Shown piece by piece: positions 39,532 through 48,409 of a stretch of 64,000 nucleotides of DNA. The stretch comes from Rhizobium sp. CF080 (GTDB lineage Bacteria > Pseudomonadota > Alphaproteobacteria > Rhizobiales > Rhizobiaceae): the NCBI RefSeq assembly GCF_000282095.2, contig NZ_AKKC02000016.1, positions 496,001-560,000 on the forward strand. Direction: 5' to 3'. The translations under genes were made by a program, and so were the position numbers. Under the pieces are notes generated by a model. That model ran no database searches and was not told where the DNA came from. It saw only the letters and a list, made by a program, of their open reading frames with translations. Position 1 is the first letter of the stretch, and each line of letters begins with the position of its first letter.

Positions 39532-39591
39532 TACTCCGGATCAGGCGGCGCTGGTTACGCGACCGGACGGCGGGCCAGGGACGGAAAAGAC

Positions 39592-40476
39592 TCAGGCTTC
39601 GTCGCCGGGGGAGCGGGCCCAGTCCATGTAGAGTTCCAGCGCCTTGCGGGCGACCGGGCCTTCCTGGAGCTGGCGTTCCTCGAAACGGTTGACCGGCACG
39701 ATCTTGGAATAGTTGCCGGAGGTGAAGATCTCGTCGGCATCCGTGAAGTCCTCGACCGTCAGCGTCGTTTCGCGCACGTCGAAACCGCCGCGGCGCAGAA
39801 GGCCGATGACGCGCGAGCGGGTGATGCCGGCCAGGAACGTGCCGTTGGCGATTGGCGTCATGATCACCCCGTCCTTGACCATGAAGATGTTCGAGGAGGC
39901 TGTCTCGGCGACATTGCCGTTCATATCGCGGGCAAGCGCATTGTCGAAGCCGCGGTTGCGGGCTTCCATGATCATGCGACCGCTATTGGGATAGAGGCTG
40001 CCGGTCTTGGCGCCGGTGATCGCCACTTCCGGGTTCGGGCGGCGATAGGGCGAGACGGTCAGCGACGAGGGTTTGGCGGTCTGCATCGGCGCCTCGAACA
40101 GGCAGAGCGCGAAGCGGGTCGATTCCGGATCGGCGGTGACGGCGCTGTAAGGCATGCCATGTTCCGACCAGTACATCGGCTTGATGTAGATCGCCGTCTT
40201 GCCGTCGAATTTCTTGACGCCCTCCCAGGCGAGCGCCTCGATCTCCTCGGCCTGCATCACCGGCTGCATGCCCATGTTCTTTGCCGACCGGTTGACGCGC
40301 TGGCAATGCAGGTCGATGTCGGGTGCGATGCCGTCGAACCAGCGGGCCCCGTCGAACACGGTGGAGCCGAGCCACATGGCATGCGACGTCGGGCCGATGA
40401 GCTTCGGATTGCCCTCGAGCCATTCGCCATCCACGAAGGTCCAGGTGGTGGTGCGGGAGGCTGTGTTGACGGGCAT
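39592..40476 (-). CDS. ilvE: Branched-chain amino acid aminotransferase
   Basis: A 294-residue class IV PLP transaminase catalysing the last step of Leu, Ile and Val synthesis. PLP Lys157 in ITGAKTGSLYPNSGR, cofactor-binding Glu in GNVAETASSNIF, and the early LGSTVFDGARWFDG. Length and motifs agree with IlvE. ATG at 40476 with AAGGAGA upstream. Confidence 0.93.
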   Translation of the reverse strand: MPVNTASRTTTWTFVDGEWLEGNPKLIGPTSHAMWLGSTVFDGARWFDGIAPDIDLHCQRVNRSAKNMGMQPVMQAEEIEALAWEGVKKFDGKTAIYIKPMYWSEHGMPYSAVTADPESTRFALCLFEAPMQTAKPSSLTVSPYRRPNPEVAITGAKTGSLYPNSGRMIMEARNRGFDNALARDMNGNVAETASSNIFMVKDGVIMTPIANGTFLAGITRSRVIGLLRRGGFDVRETTLTVEDFTDADEIFTSGNYSKIVPVNRFEERQLQEGPVARKALELYMDWARSPGDEA

Positions 40477-40645
40477 GGCGATCTCCTTGACGCTTCAAAA
40501 TTGCGGGGTGAGTGAAGTCCGGCCCCGCCGCCGAGGTCAAGCGATAATATGAAATGGATCATCACAAAAATTGATATTTTTGCCCATGGAGACCGGCGCG
40601 CCGGAGTGCCATGTTCCAGCGGGACACGATGGAAGGAAGACAGAA

Positions 40646-41416
40646 ATGGCATGGTCTGCAGAGCAATATGTGAAATTCGAGGACGAGCGGACGCGGCCGG
40701 CACGCGATCTCCTGGCGCAGGTTCCGCTCGGCTCGGTGGCCCGTGCCTATGACCTCGGCTGCGGCCCGGGCAACTCCACCGAGCTGATCGCCGAGCGCTT
40801 CGGGGCGACCAGCGTTACCGGCCTCGACAGCGACGACAACATGCTGACGGCGGCTCGCAAGCGCTTGCCCGGCACGGAATTCCTGAAGGCGGATCTTAGT
40901 AGCTGGGTGCCGGAAGAGCCGGCCGACCTGCTTTATGCGAATGCGGTCTTCCAGTGGGTGCCGGACCATATTGCCGTGCTCGCGCGCTTGATGGACCACC
41001 TGAAACCCGGCGGCGTGCTGGCGGTGCAGATGCCCGACAATCTCACGGAACCCAGCCATCTGCTGATGGAGGAGACCGGGGCGGCCGGTCCGTGGAAGGC
41101 CGCCTTCGAAGGCGGCCGGGTGCGCCGCGCGGTGCTGCCTCCGCCGGCTGCCTATTTCGACCGGCTGATGCCGAAATCCGCCCGCGTCGACGTCTGGCAC
41201 ACGATCTATTACCACCCGCTTGGTGATGCGCCCGCAATCGTCGAATGGGTCAAGGCGACCGGCCTTCGGCCCTATCTCGATGCGGCCGGCGCGGAGCATG
41301 CGCAAGCGTTCACGGCGGACTACACCGCCCGCATCGCCAAAGCCTACCCGCCGATGGCCGACGGACGGGTGCTGCTGCGCTTCCCGCGGTTGTTCATCAT
41401 CGCGGTGAAAGCCTGA
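40646..41416 (+). CDS. tam: Trans-aconitate 2-methyltransferase
   Basis: A 256-residue SAM methyltransferase. MAWSAEQYVKFEDERTRPA is the start of the Tam family, the SAM-binding motif is DLGCGPGNST, followed by GLDSDDNMLTAA and YANAVFQWVPDH. The enzyme detoxifies trans-aconitate by methyl ester formation. ATG at 40646 with GGAAGGAAG 8 nt before. Divergent from ilvE. Confidence 0.93.
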   Translation: MAWSAEQYVKFEDERTRPARDLLAQVPLGSVARAYDLGCGPGNSTELIAERFGATSVTGLDSDDNMLTAARKRLPGTEFLKADLSSWVPEEPADLLYANAVFQWVPDHIAVLARLMDHLKPGGVLAVQMPDNLTEPSHLLMEETGAAGPWKAAFEGGRVRRAVLPPPAAYFDRLMPKSARVDVWHTIYYHPLGDAPAIVEWVKATGLRPYLDAAGAEHAQAFTADYTARIAKAYPPMADGRVLLRFPRLFIIAVKA

Positions 41417-41430
41417 CGGTCGTCCTCAAG

Positions 41431-41490
41431 AGGTTCCCGGCGACTTCAAGGCGTGCCCGGCGACTTCAAGGGGTTCCCGGCGGCGGGGCG
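41431..41490. repeat. Three 20-bp tandem repeats
   Basis: Three consecutive 20-bp units, consensus GGTTCCCGGCGACTTCAAGG-like, at 41431-41450, 41451-41470 and 41471-41490. The last is diverged at its end. They begin 15 bp after the tam stop and run into the 3' end of a small minus-strand ORF. Confidence 0.8.
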
Positions 41491-41612
41491 AGCGGGTTTT
41501 GCTGCTGAGGCTGTGTGACCTCGATCCGGCCAAGACCGGCATCGTTCAGCCAGATGATGCTCAGCACACAACCGACAAGGATCACCAGAACCGCAATAAA
41601 AAGCCAACGCAT
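41466..41612 (-). CDS. Small membrane or lipoprotein-like protein
   Basis: A 48-residue ORF: MRWLFIAVLVILVGCVLSIIW, one helix with a Cys, then a short tail rich in Gln and Pro. Its last codons fall in the tandem-repeat block. A GGAG lies 12 nt upstream, further than ideal. No family recognised. Confidence 0.45.
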   Translation of the reverse strand: MRWLFIAVLVILVGCVLSIIWLNDAGLGRIEVTQPQQQNPLAPPPGTP

Positions 41613-41865
41613 CAGTTCAGAAACTCCACTCTTCAAGTCATCGAGAAAGTTTCCAGCCGGAAACAATCCGTGATCCCTTGGAGCAAAACATCTGGGCGTC
41701 GATGCGGCAACGCAGCAAATCGGCGGTTTGATGGCAGCAAAACGGAGAATGAGCCCCCCGGAATGGCGAGCAAATGGCCGGGAAACAGGTTGACTCAGCT
41801 CCAATGCGCTTGCACTCTTTCTGCTTGCCATTTTGGTCGCCCTGCCCGAAAAACCGTTCGAAGCC

Positions 41866-42588
41866 ATGCCGAAACCTTCCACATTGTCGTTGACCCAGGA
41901 CCTGGTCGACCTCTGTTTTCGCGAGGAGGTGGACCCCGGCCCGCCGGCCACATGGGAGCCGCTGAGCGATGACGACTACATCCAGATCGCCGACCGGCTG
42001 GCAGCTGACATCGGCGAGGATCCACTCTGGGTGTTCGCCTATGGTTCGCTGATCTGGAAGCCGGGCTTCGATTCCATTGCCTGCCAGCGGGCGGCGGCTT
42101 TCGGCTGGCATCGTTCCTTTTCGCTGCGGATCGAGCGCGGCCGAGGCTCGCCGGAACAGCCGGGGCTGATGATGATGCTGTCGCGCGGCGGCCGCTGCGA
42201 CGGGGTGATCTACCGGGTGGCCGACGACGACAAGCGCGTCCAGATCGAAAAGGCGCTGCGTCGCGAGGTCAGCCATCGCGACAGCCTCACCTCGTTCCGC
42301 TGGCTGCCGGTCCGCACCCAGGCGGGCGAGACCGTGCGGGCGCTGACCTTCTGGGTCGGCGGCACCAGCAAGCGCATCGTCCGTCCGCTATTGCCGCTCG
42401 ACGAGGTGGCGACGGTTCTGGCGCGCGCCTGCGGGCATCGCGGGTCCTGCGCCGAATATCTCTACAATACTGTCGTGCACCTGGCCGAATTCGGCATCCA
42501 CGACCGCAATCTCTGGCGGCTGCAGGAGATGGTGGCCCAGGAGATCCGGGCGATGCATGTGCGCGAGGCGATTGCGGTCGGGGCGTGA
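41866..42588 (+). CDS. chaC: Gamma-glutamylcyclotransferase, ChaC family
   Basis: A 240-residue ChaC-type enzyme that cleaves glutathione to 5-oxoproline and Cys-Gly. The substrate-binding YGSLIWKPGF is near residue 60, followed by LRIERGRGSPEQPGLMM (with the catalytic Glu region) and HLAEFGIHDRNLWRLQ. The start is probably ATG 41866 (MPKPSTLSL); TTG at 41833 is also possible. Confidence 0.9.
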   Translation: MPKPSTLSLTQDLVDLCFREEVDPGPPATWEPLSDDDYIQIADRLAADIGEDPLWVFAYGSLIWKPGFDSIACQRAAAFGWHRSFSLRIERGRGSPEQPGLMMMLSRGGRCDGVIYRVADDDKRVQIEKALRREVSHRDSLTSFRWLPVRTQAGETVRALTFWVGGTSKRIVRPLLPLDEVATVLARACGHRGSCAEYLYNTVVHLAEFGIHDRNLWRLQEMVAQEIRAMHVREAIAVGA

Positions 42589-42678
42589 AGCGGAGGGCGC
42601 CGTTGTGGAAGCCTGAGCCGAGATGCGTGCCGTGCCAGGCGATCTCGCCAGAAGAGGCCCGAAATCGCCTCAACATAA

Positions 42679-42740
42679 AACCGATTGCAAAAAGCAATCA
42701 GCTGCGCTATCCGTAAACCAGTTTCATTTCGCAATCGGTT
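42679..42740. promoter_or_regulatory. Inverted repeat in the GST promoter region
   Basis: AACCGATTGC (42679-42688) and GCAATCGGTT (42731-42740) are perfect 10-bp complementary arms 42 nt apart. A nested ATTGC-AAAAA-GCAAT palindrome gives three similar half-sites. Likely regulator target or mRNA leader stem. Confidence 0.55.
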
Positions 42741-42753
42741 ATGGGAGGCCGTC

Positions 42754-43413
42754 ATGCGTCCGGTTCTGTATTCGCATCCATTCTCGTCCTATTGCCAGAA
42801 GGTGCTGACGGCGCTTTACGAGAACGACACCCCTTTCGACACCCGCATGCTCGGGCCGGAGGATCCTTCTGCTTACCAGGATCTCTGCAGCATGTGGCCG
42901 GTGAAGCGCTTCCCGATCCTGATCGACGGGGAGAAGCGGGTTTTCGAGGCGTCGATCGTCATCGAATATCTCGGCCTGCATTATCCCGGACCGGTAAAAC
43001 TGATCCCGGACGATGCGGATGCGGCGCTCGACGTCAGGATGATGGACCGGTTCTTCGACAACTACATTTCCACCCCGCAGCAGAAGGTGGTGTTCAACGC
43101 CATCCGGCCGGAAGAGAACCGTGACCCCTACGGCGTGCAGGAAGCACGCGACATGCTGGACGCCGCCTATGGCTGGCTGGACCAGCGCATGGCCGACCGG
43201 CAATGGGCTGCCGGCGAGACGTTCAGCCTTGCCGATTGCGCCGCGGCGCCTGCCCTTTTCTACGCCGACTGGACGCACCGGATCGGCGAGCAGTTCGCCC
43301 ATGTGCGGGCCTATCGCAGCCGGCTGCTCGCCCGGCCGTCGTTTGCGCGTGCGGTGGACGAGGCCCGGCCGTACCGGTCGTTCTTCCCGCTCGGCGCACC
43401 CGACCGGGACTAG
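42754..43413 (+). CDS. Glutathione S-transferase family protein
   Basis: A 219-residue GST. Thioredoxin-like N-terminal domain (MRPVLYSHPFSSYCQKV, with a Ser/Cys in the glutathione-contacting first loop, and the later FEASIVIEYLGLHYPGPV) and an all-helical C-terminal domain from about residue 90. Start ATG 42754 with GGGAGG 5 nt before. Substrate unknown. A striking inverted repeat lies upstream. Confidence 0.9.
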   Translation: MRPVLYSHPFSSYCQKVLTALYENDTPFDTRMLGPEDPSAYQDLCSMWPVKRFPILIDGEKRVFEASIVIEYLGLHYPGPVKLIPDDADAALDVRMMDRFFDNYISTPQQKVVFNAIRPEENRDPYGVQEARDMLDAAYGWLDQRMADRQWAAGETFSLADCAAAPALFYADWTHRIGEQFAHVRAYRSRLLARPSFARAVDEARPYRSFFPLGAPDRD

Positions 43414-43444
43414 GAGAGGTCACCGGGGGTAGCGGGCGGAGCCT

Positions 43445-43780
43445 TTAGAACATGCTGTCATTGGCGATCGGCAGACCGCGCAGGGCGGCATAGACCCGCC
43501 ACACCTCCCGGCGCAGGACCGCGCTCGGGCGCACGCCGCCGCTGCCGTAATTCTTGTACTTGTCGCGATAGGCTTCCATGAAGACCGTCACCGCCTCGAT
43601 GACGTCTGCATGCAGCTCAGCCCTGCGGCGCAGCTCCTCCTTCTCGGAATGGAGGATTTCAAAACTCTGAACGAGCAGCCGCAGGTCTTCCATCGACATG
43701 GTGACATGCGAGCGTTCGGCCGAACCGGCAGTCACCTCCGCCCGGATACGGGCGATGATTTCATTCAGTTGGTCATTCAT
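43445..43780 (-). CDS. Hypothetical coiled-coil-like protein
   Basis: A 111-residue soluble protein: N-terminal helical, charged region (MNDQLNEIIARIRAEV, then LLVQSFEILHSEKEELRRRAE) suggesting a short coiled coil, followed by a Tyr/Lys-rich tail. No family recognised. AGGAG ribosome-binding site upstream. Convergent with the GST gene. Confidence 0.65.
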   Translation of the reverse strand: MNDQLNEIIARIRAEVTAGSAERSHVTMSMEDLRLLVQSFEILHSEKEELRRRAELHADVIEAVTVFMEAYRDKYKNYGSGGVRPSAVLRREVWRVYAALRGLPIANDSMF

Positions 43781-43887
43781 GGGAAGATTCTCCTGTCCCG
43801 CGGATGTGGGTGGCAAAATCGACCAATGCAAGGCAAAACTGTGGCCGCAAAGACACTTTTCCCGATCAACGTGATCGAAACAGTCAC

Positions 43888-44781
43888 CTAGAGCCGCGCC
43901 GCGAGGAAGTCGATATAGGTGCGGATGCGCAGCGCGAGGTGTTCGTGGCCGGCATAGACGGCGTGGATTTCCTCGATGTCCTCGGGATTGAAATCCTCAA
44001 GAACCGGCACCAGCCGCCCCGCCACGATGTCCGGTTCCACATGGAAACGCCCGACGCGACCGATGCCGAGGTGGTCCAGGCAGAACTGCCGGATGATCGA
44101 GCCGCTGCTCGCTTTCAGGCTGCCGGAAACCGGCAAGAGTTCACGCTTGCCGGTTTTCGGATCACGAAAAGGCCAGCCTTCGACCGATCGCCGGAAATTG
44201 AAATTGATGCAATTGTGATGGATGAGCTCGGCCGGAGTCTTCGGCACGCCGTGCCGCTCCAAATAGCCCGGCGAGGCGATCACCACCTGGCGGCTCTCGC
44301 CGAGTTTCCGCGCCATCAGCGAGGAGTTGCGCATCGGCCCGTGGCGGATGGCGATGTCGACCCGCTCGCGGATGAGATCGACGATATCGTCGGTGAGGGT
44401 GATGTCGAGCTGCACATCCGGGAAAAGCTGCTGGAACTCGCAGGTCAGCGGCAGGATGTAACGCTCGCCGAAACCAACCGAGGCGTTGATCGACAGCGGC
44501 CCGCGCGGCAGCGTCCGTCCGCCGCCAGAGACGATCTCCTCCGTATCGGCGATCTCGGCAAGGATGCGCCGCGCCCGCGCCAGATAGGTCTCGCCTTCCG
44601 GCGTCAGCTGCAGCATGCGGGTAGAGCGGACGACGAGACGGGTGCCGAGCCGGTCTTCCAGCCGGGTGACGAGCTTGCTGACGGCGGATGGGGAGAGTTT
44701 GAGTTTGCGGCCGGCGGCTGAAAAGCTCTTGAGTTCGGCTGCGAGGGCAAAAACTTCCATTTCACCGGCGCGGTTGTCCAT
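43888..44781 (-). CDS. LysR-family transcriptional regulator
   Basis: A 298-residue LysR regulator. HTH (LKSFSAAGRKLKLSPSAVSKLVTRLEDRLG, residues 15-45) and a substrate-binding domain with the usual GERYILPLTCEF and GVPKTPAEL segments. Start 44781 has AAAGG 8 nt upstream. It is divergent from an MFS efflux gene and two aldo/keto reductases, an arrangement in which LysR members often activate or repress such genes. Confidence 0.92.
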   Translation of the reverse strand: MDNRAGEMEVFALAAELKSFSAAGRKLKLSPSAVSKLVTRLEDRLGTRLVVRSTRMLQLTPEGETYLARARRILAEIADTEEIVSGGGRTLPRGPLSINASVGFGERYILPLTCEFQQLFPDVQLDITLTDDIVDLIRERVDIAIRHGPMRNSSLMARKLGESRQVVIASPGYLERHGVPKTPAELIHHNCINFNFRRSVEGWPFRDPKTGKRELLPVSGSLKASSGSIIRQFCLDHLGIGRVGRFHVEPDIVAGRLVPVLEDFNPEDIEEIHAVYAGHEHLALRIRTYIDFLAARL

Positions 44782-44890
44782 CGACATCACCTTTGAATTC
44801 AATTCATAAATGATTATCCGCTTATGCGGCTACACAGGCAAGTCCGAGGCGACGATATTGCGGTGCAGAAGAAGGTCTCCGCGTCACCCA

Positions 44891-44939
44891 AGGCCCCCTC
44901 ATCCGCCTGCCGGCACTTCTCCCCGCCGGGGAGAAGAGG
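44891..44939 (+). repeat. Mosaic palindromic repeat, family B, copy 1
   Basis: About 49 bp: CCCCCTCATCCGCCTGCCGG followed by the palindrome CTTCTCCCCGCCGGGGAGAAG. It is inverted relative to 45052-45101. Confidence 0.85.
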
Positions 44940-45051
44940 ATATGTCGCTGCTGTCGCCGTCCCTCTTGTCCCTCGTGGAAAAGAAGAGCGGAGAGGTTTG
45001 TGACTGTTCCTTTCGCGCCTAGGTCGGATGTGAATGGGACCGCACGGCATG

Positions 45052-45101
45052 TCTCTTCTCCCCAGCGGGGAGAAGGTGCCGGCAGGCGGATGAGGGGGCC
45101 T
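45052..45101 (-). repeat. Mosaic palindromic repeat, family B, copy 2
   Basis: Inverted partner of 44891-44939, 112-bp spacer. Same palindrome (CTTCTCCCCAGCGGGGAGAAG) and CGGCAGGCGGATGAGGGGG tail. Confidence 0.85.
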
Positions 45102-45149
45102 CGCGAACGACCACCGACCCCTTCCTCCCAAAGGACAAGGACCCAACCA

Positions 45150-46346
45150 ATGCCTCTCGCTCTCTACGCCCTGACGGCCGGTGCCTTCGGCATCGGCGTC
45201 ACGGAATTCGTCATCATGGGCCTGCTGATCGATGTCAGCGCCGATCTCGGCGTATCGATCTCGGCCGCTGGCCTGCTCATTTCCGGCTACGCGCTCGGCG
45301 TCGTCATCGGGGCTCCCATTCTCGGCGCGATCGCCGGCAAATGGTCGCGCAAGACGCTGCTGATGGCGTTGATGGTGGTGTTCACCGTCGGCAATCTCGC
45401 CTGTGCGCTGGCGCCCGATTACTGGACGCTGATGGCGGCCCGGGTGCTGACCGCATTCGCGCATGCTTCGTTCTTCGGCGTCGGTTCGGTGGTCGCCACC
45501 GGTCTCGTCGCACCCAACAAAAAGGCTTCCGCCATCGCCATCATGTTCACCGGCCTGACGGTCGCCAATATTCTCGGCGTGCCCTTCGGCACCTGGCTCG
45601 GCCAGGCCTATGGCTGGCGCTCGACCTTCTTTGCCGTCACCCTGATCGGTCTCGTGGCGCTCGCCGTGATCGCGCTCTTCGTTCCGAAGGACAAGGCGGC
45701 GGACAATCATGAGGAAAGCGCGCAGGGGGCGCTTGCCGTGCTCGGCCGTCGCCCGGTCCTGCTCGGGCTGCTGATCACCGTGCTGAGCTGGGTCGGCGTG
45801 TTTGCGGGCTTCACCTATATCGCGCCGATTCTGACCCAGATCACCGGCTTTTCGGAAGCCGCCGTCTCGCCGATCCTGCTCGTCTTCGGCGGCGGCCTGG
45901 TGGTCGGCAACCTGGCCGGCGGGTGGCTCGCCGACCGCCACCTTGTGCCGACCATCGTCGCCAGCCTCATCGCGCTCTCCGTCGTGCTGCTGGCGCTGAC
46001 CGCCGCGATCCACCAGCCGGTGCTTGCCGTCATCGCCATCGGCCTCTTCGGCGCCGCAGCCTTCGCCACCGTCTCGCCGCTGCAGATGTGGGTGCTGCAG
46101 AAGGCGGAAGGTGTGGGCCAGGGCCTTGCCTCGTCGTTCAACATCGCCGCCTTCAATCTCGGCAATGCGATCGGTGCCTGGCTTGGCGGCGTGGTCATCG
46201 ACCATGGCCCGGGTCTCGGTTCGGTCACGCTGATCGCCGGCCTGGTGCCGCTCGCAGCGCTTGCGGTCGCCCTCTTCGCCATCCGGCTGGACAAGCGCGA
46301 GACCGCCATCAGCGGCGCACCCGCCCTCTCCTGCCCGGCCGAATAA
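45150..46346 (+). CDS. MFS transporter (AraJ/DHA1 type)
   Basis: A 398-residue, 12-helix major facilitator. MPLALYALTAGAFGIGVTEFVIMGLL matches the sugar-efflux/AraJ subgroup start, and the loop motif GAIAGKWSRKTLL is the MFS A-type signature. Likely exports sugars or drugs. ATG at 45150 with AAGGACAAGGA. Followed after 24 bp by an aldo/keto reductase in the same transcript. Confidence 0.92.
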   Translation: MPLALYALTAGAFGIGVTEFVIMGLLIDVSADLGVSISAAGLLISGYALGVVIGAPILGAIAGKWSRKTLLMALMVVFTVGNLACALAPDYWTLMAARVLTAFAHASFFGVGSVVATGLVAPNKKASAIAIMFTGLTVANILGVPFGTWLGQAYGWRSTFFAVTLIGLVALAVIALFVPKDKAADNHEESAQGALAVLGRRPVLLGLLITVLSWVGVFAGFTYIAPILTQITGFSEAAVSPILLVFGGGLVVGNLAGGWLADRHLVPTIVASLIALSVVLLALTAAIHQPVLAVIAIGLFGAAAFATVSPLQMWVLQKAEGVGQGLASSFNIAAFNLGNAIGAWLGGVVIDHGPGLGSVTLIAGLVPLAALAVALFAIRLDKRETAISGAPALSCPAE

Positions 46347-46370
46347 CCGACACACCGAAGGATCACGACC

Positions 46371-47408
46371 ATGGAATACCGCAATCTCGGCGCATCCGGC
46401 CTCAAGGTGCCGGTCTTGAGTTTCGGAGCCGGCACGTTCGGCGGTTCCGGCCCGCTGTTCAGCCACTGGGGCACGACCGATGTCGAGGAGGCCCGCCGCC
46501 TTGTCGACATCTGCCTGGAGGCCGGCGTCAACCTGTTCGACACCGCCGACGTCTATTCGGCCGGCGCTTCGGAAGAGGTGCTCGGCCAAGCGATCAAGGG
46601 CCGGCGCGACGACGTGCTGATCTCCACCAAGGCCAGCCTGCCGACCGGCGACGGGCCGAACGACTGGGGCTCCTCCCGCTCGCGGCTGATCGCTTCCGTG
46701 GAAGCCGCGCTGAAGCGGCTCAGCACCGACCATATCGACATCTTCCAGCTCCACGCCTTCGATGCTTCGACGCCGGTGGAGGAAGTCGTCTCGACGCTCG
46801 ACCAGCTCGTGAAGGACGGCAAGCTGCGGTATATCGGCGTTTCCAACTTCTCCGGCTGGCAGATCATGAAGTCGCTCGCCGCCGCCGAAAAGCACGGTCA
46901 GACCCGCTATGTGGCCAACCAGGTCTATTATTCGCTGATCGGCCGCGACTACGAATGGGACCTGATGCCCTTGGGCAAGGACCAGGGGCTCGGCGCGCTG
47001 GTGTGGAGCCCGCTCGGCTGGGGCCGCCTCACCGGCAAGATCAGCCGCGGCAAGCCGCTTCCGGAAGGCAGCCGCCTGCATGAGACGGCGGATTTCGGCC
47101 CGCCTGTCGAGGACGAACTGCTTTACCGGGTGGTCGATGCGCTGCAGGCGGCGGCTGACGAAACCGGCAAGAGCGTGCCGCAGGTGGCGATCAACTGGCT
47201 CACCAGCCGGCCGACGGTTTCCTCGGTTATCATAGGCGCCCGCAACGAGGAGCAGCTTCGCCAGAATCTCGGGTCCGTCGGCTGGTCGCTGACGGCAGAG
47301 CAGATCAGCAGGCTCGATGCGGCCAGTGCCGTCACCGCGCCCTACCCGCATTTCCCCTATCGGCGGCAGGAGGGCTTTGCCCGCCTCAACCCGCCCCTCG
47401 CCGGCTGA
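46371..47408 (+). CDS. Aldo/keto reductase
   Basis: A 345-residue AKR with tetrad residues Asp and Tyr in FDTADVYSAG, Lys in ISTKASL and His in FQLHAFD. It uses NADPH to reduce aldehydes or ketones, cytosolic. The VSNFSGWQI and DLMPLGKDQGLGALVWSPLGWG segments fit the YajO/YghZ-like group. AAGGA ribosome-binding site; 24 bp behind the MFS gene. Confidence 0.93.
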   Translation: MEYRNLGASGLKVPVLSFGAGTFGGSGPLFSHWGTTDVEEARRLVDICLEAGVNLFDTADVYSAGASEEVLGQAIKGRRDDVLISTKASLPTGDGPNDWGSSRSRLIASVEAALKRLSTDHIDIFQLHAFDASTPVEEVVSTLDQLVKDGKLRYIGVSNFSGWQIMKSLAAAEKHGQTRYVANQVYYSLIGRDYEWDLMPLGKDQGLGALVWSPLGWGRLTGKISRGKPLPEGSRLHETADFGPPVEDELLYRVVDALQAAADETGKSVPQVAINWLTSRPTVSSVIIGARNEEQLRQNLGSVGWSLTAEQISRLDAASAVTAPYPHFPYRRQEGFARLNPPLAG

Positions 47409-47511
47409 TACCCCCGAAAACTCGGGTGGTTGATCCGTTACAGAATCGGTCCATGTAATACGGGCCTCATTTGGCCCGGCCGTTTGCCGGGCTTCCCCAT
47501 AGGAGTTCAAG

Positions 47512-48339
47512 ATGTTCACAGTCAGCGCCAATGGCGCCAACATCCCTGCCCTCGGCTTCGGCACGTTCCGCATGCCCGACGAGGACGTCGCCCGCGTGCT
47601 GCCGGAGGCGCTCAAGCTCGGTTTCCGCCATGTCGATACCGCGCAGATCTACAAGAACGAAGCAGCCGTCGGCGACGTGCTTTCCAAGTCCGGCATTCCG
47701 CGCGCCGACATTTTCCTGACCACCAAGGTCTGGGTCGACCGGGTCGGCCATGATGCCTTCATCGCCTCGGTCGACGAGAGCCTCACGAAGCTGAAGACAG
47801 ATTACCTCGACCTGCTGCTCCTCCACTGGCCGCAGAGCGAAATGCCGCTCGCCGACCGCATGGGCGCGCTGAACGCGCTGAGAAAGGACGGCAAGGTGAA
47901 GAATATCGGCGTCTCGAATTTCTCGACTGCGCTGATCGCCGAAGCGGTGAAGCTGTCGGACGCGCCGCTCGCCACCAACCAGGTGGAATACCATCCCTAT
48001 CTCGACCAGACCAAGGTTCTTGCCGAGGTGCGCAAACATGGCATGTCGCTGACCTCCTATTACCTGATGGCGAACGGTGCGGTGCCGGGCGACGCGGTGC
48101 TGAAGGACATCGGCTCCAAGCACGGCAAGACGGCCGCGCAGGTGGCATTGCGCTGGGCGATCCAGCAGAAGGACGTCATCGCGCTTTCGAAAACCGCGAC
48201 CGTTTCCCGTCTGCCGGAAAACTTCGACGTGTTCGATTTCGCCCTGTCGGAAGACGAGATGTTGGCGATCCACGCGCTCGCCAAGCCGGCCGGCCGCATC
48301 GTCAACCCGGGGCACCTTGCGCCGGAATGGGATGTTTGA
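47512..48339 (+). CDS. Aldo/keto reductase (DkgB/2,5-diketo-gluconate reductase type)
   Basis: A 275-residue AKR5-type enzyme. Tetrad Asp/Tyr in HVDTAQIYKNE, Lys in LTTKVW and His in LLLHWP. AGGAG ribosome-binding site upstream. Closely following another AKR but only distantly similar to it, so not a tandem duplication. A strong terminator follows. Confidence 0.93.
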   Translation: MFTVSANGANIPALGFGTFRMPDEDVARVLPEALKLGFRHVDTAQIYKNEAAVGDVLSKSGIPRADIFLTTKVWVDRVGHDAFIASVDESLTKLKTDYLDLLLLHWPQSEMPLADRMGALNALRKDGKVKNIGVSNFSTALIAEAVKLSDAPLATNQVEYHPYLDQTKVLAEVRKHGMSLTSYYLMANGAVPGDAVLKDIGSKHGKTAAQVALRWAIQQKDVIALSKTATVSRLPENFDVFDFALSEDEMLAIHALAKPAGRIVNPGHLAPEWDV

Positions 48340-48362
48340 CCTTCATCGACAAAGCCGACACG

Positions 48363-48390
48363 ATGCGCCGGAGATCTCCGGCGCATTTTT
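48363..48390 (+). terminator. Terminator of AKR operon
   Basis: Perfect 11-bp stem (ATGCGCCGGAG with its complement, 48363-48385) followed by TTTTT. It sits 20 bp ahead of the small BrnA-like gene. Confidence 0.9.
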
Positions 48391-48409
48391 CGTTTCCAGA
48401 GGAAAGCCA

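Larger units (their letters stand above)
44782..45149. other. lysR-MFS divergent region with repeat pair
   Basis: This 368-bp region holds the family B inverted repeat pair (44891-45101). The remaining 110 bp near the LysR start is AT-rich (AATTCATAAATGATTATC) and probably contains the promoter and LysR sites. No gene. Confidence 0.6.

Noticed and set aside
44814..47615. Minus-strand open frame of more than 900 codons
   Set aside because: It lies antisense to the MFS and aldo/keto reductase genes, which have clear motifs and ribosome-binding sites. Its composition (Arg, Asp, Glu, Gln and Ala rich, no domain) is that of GC-driven shadow frames.
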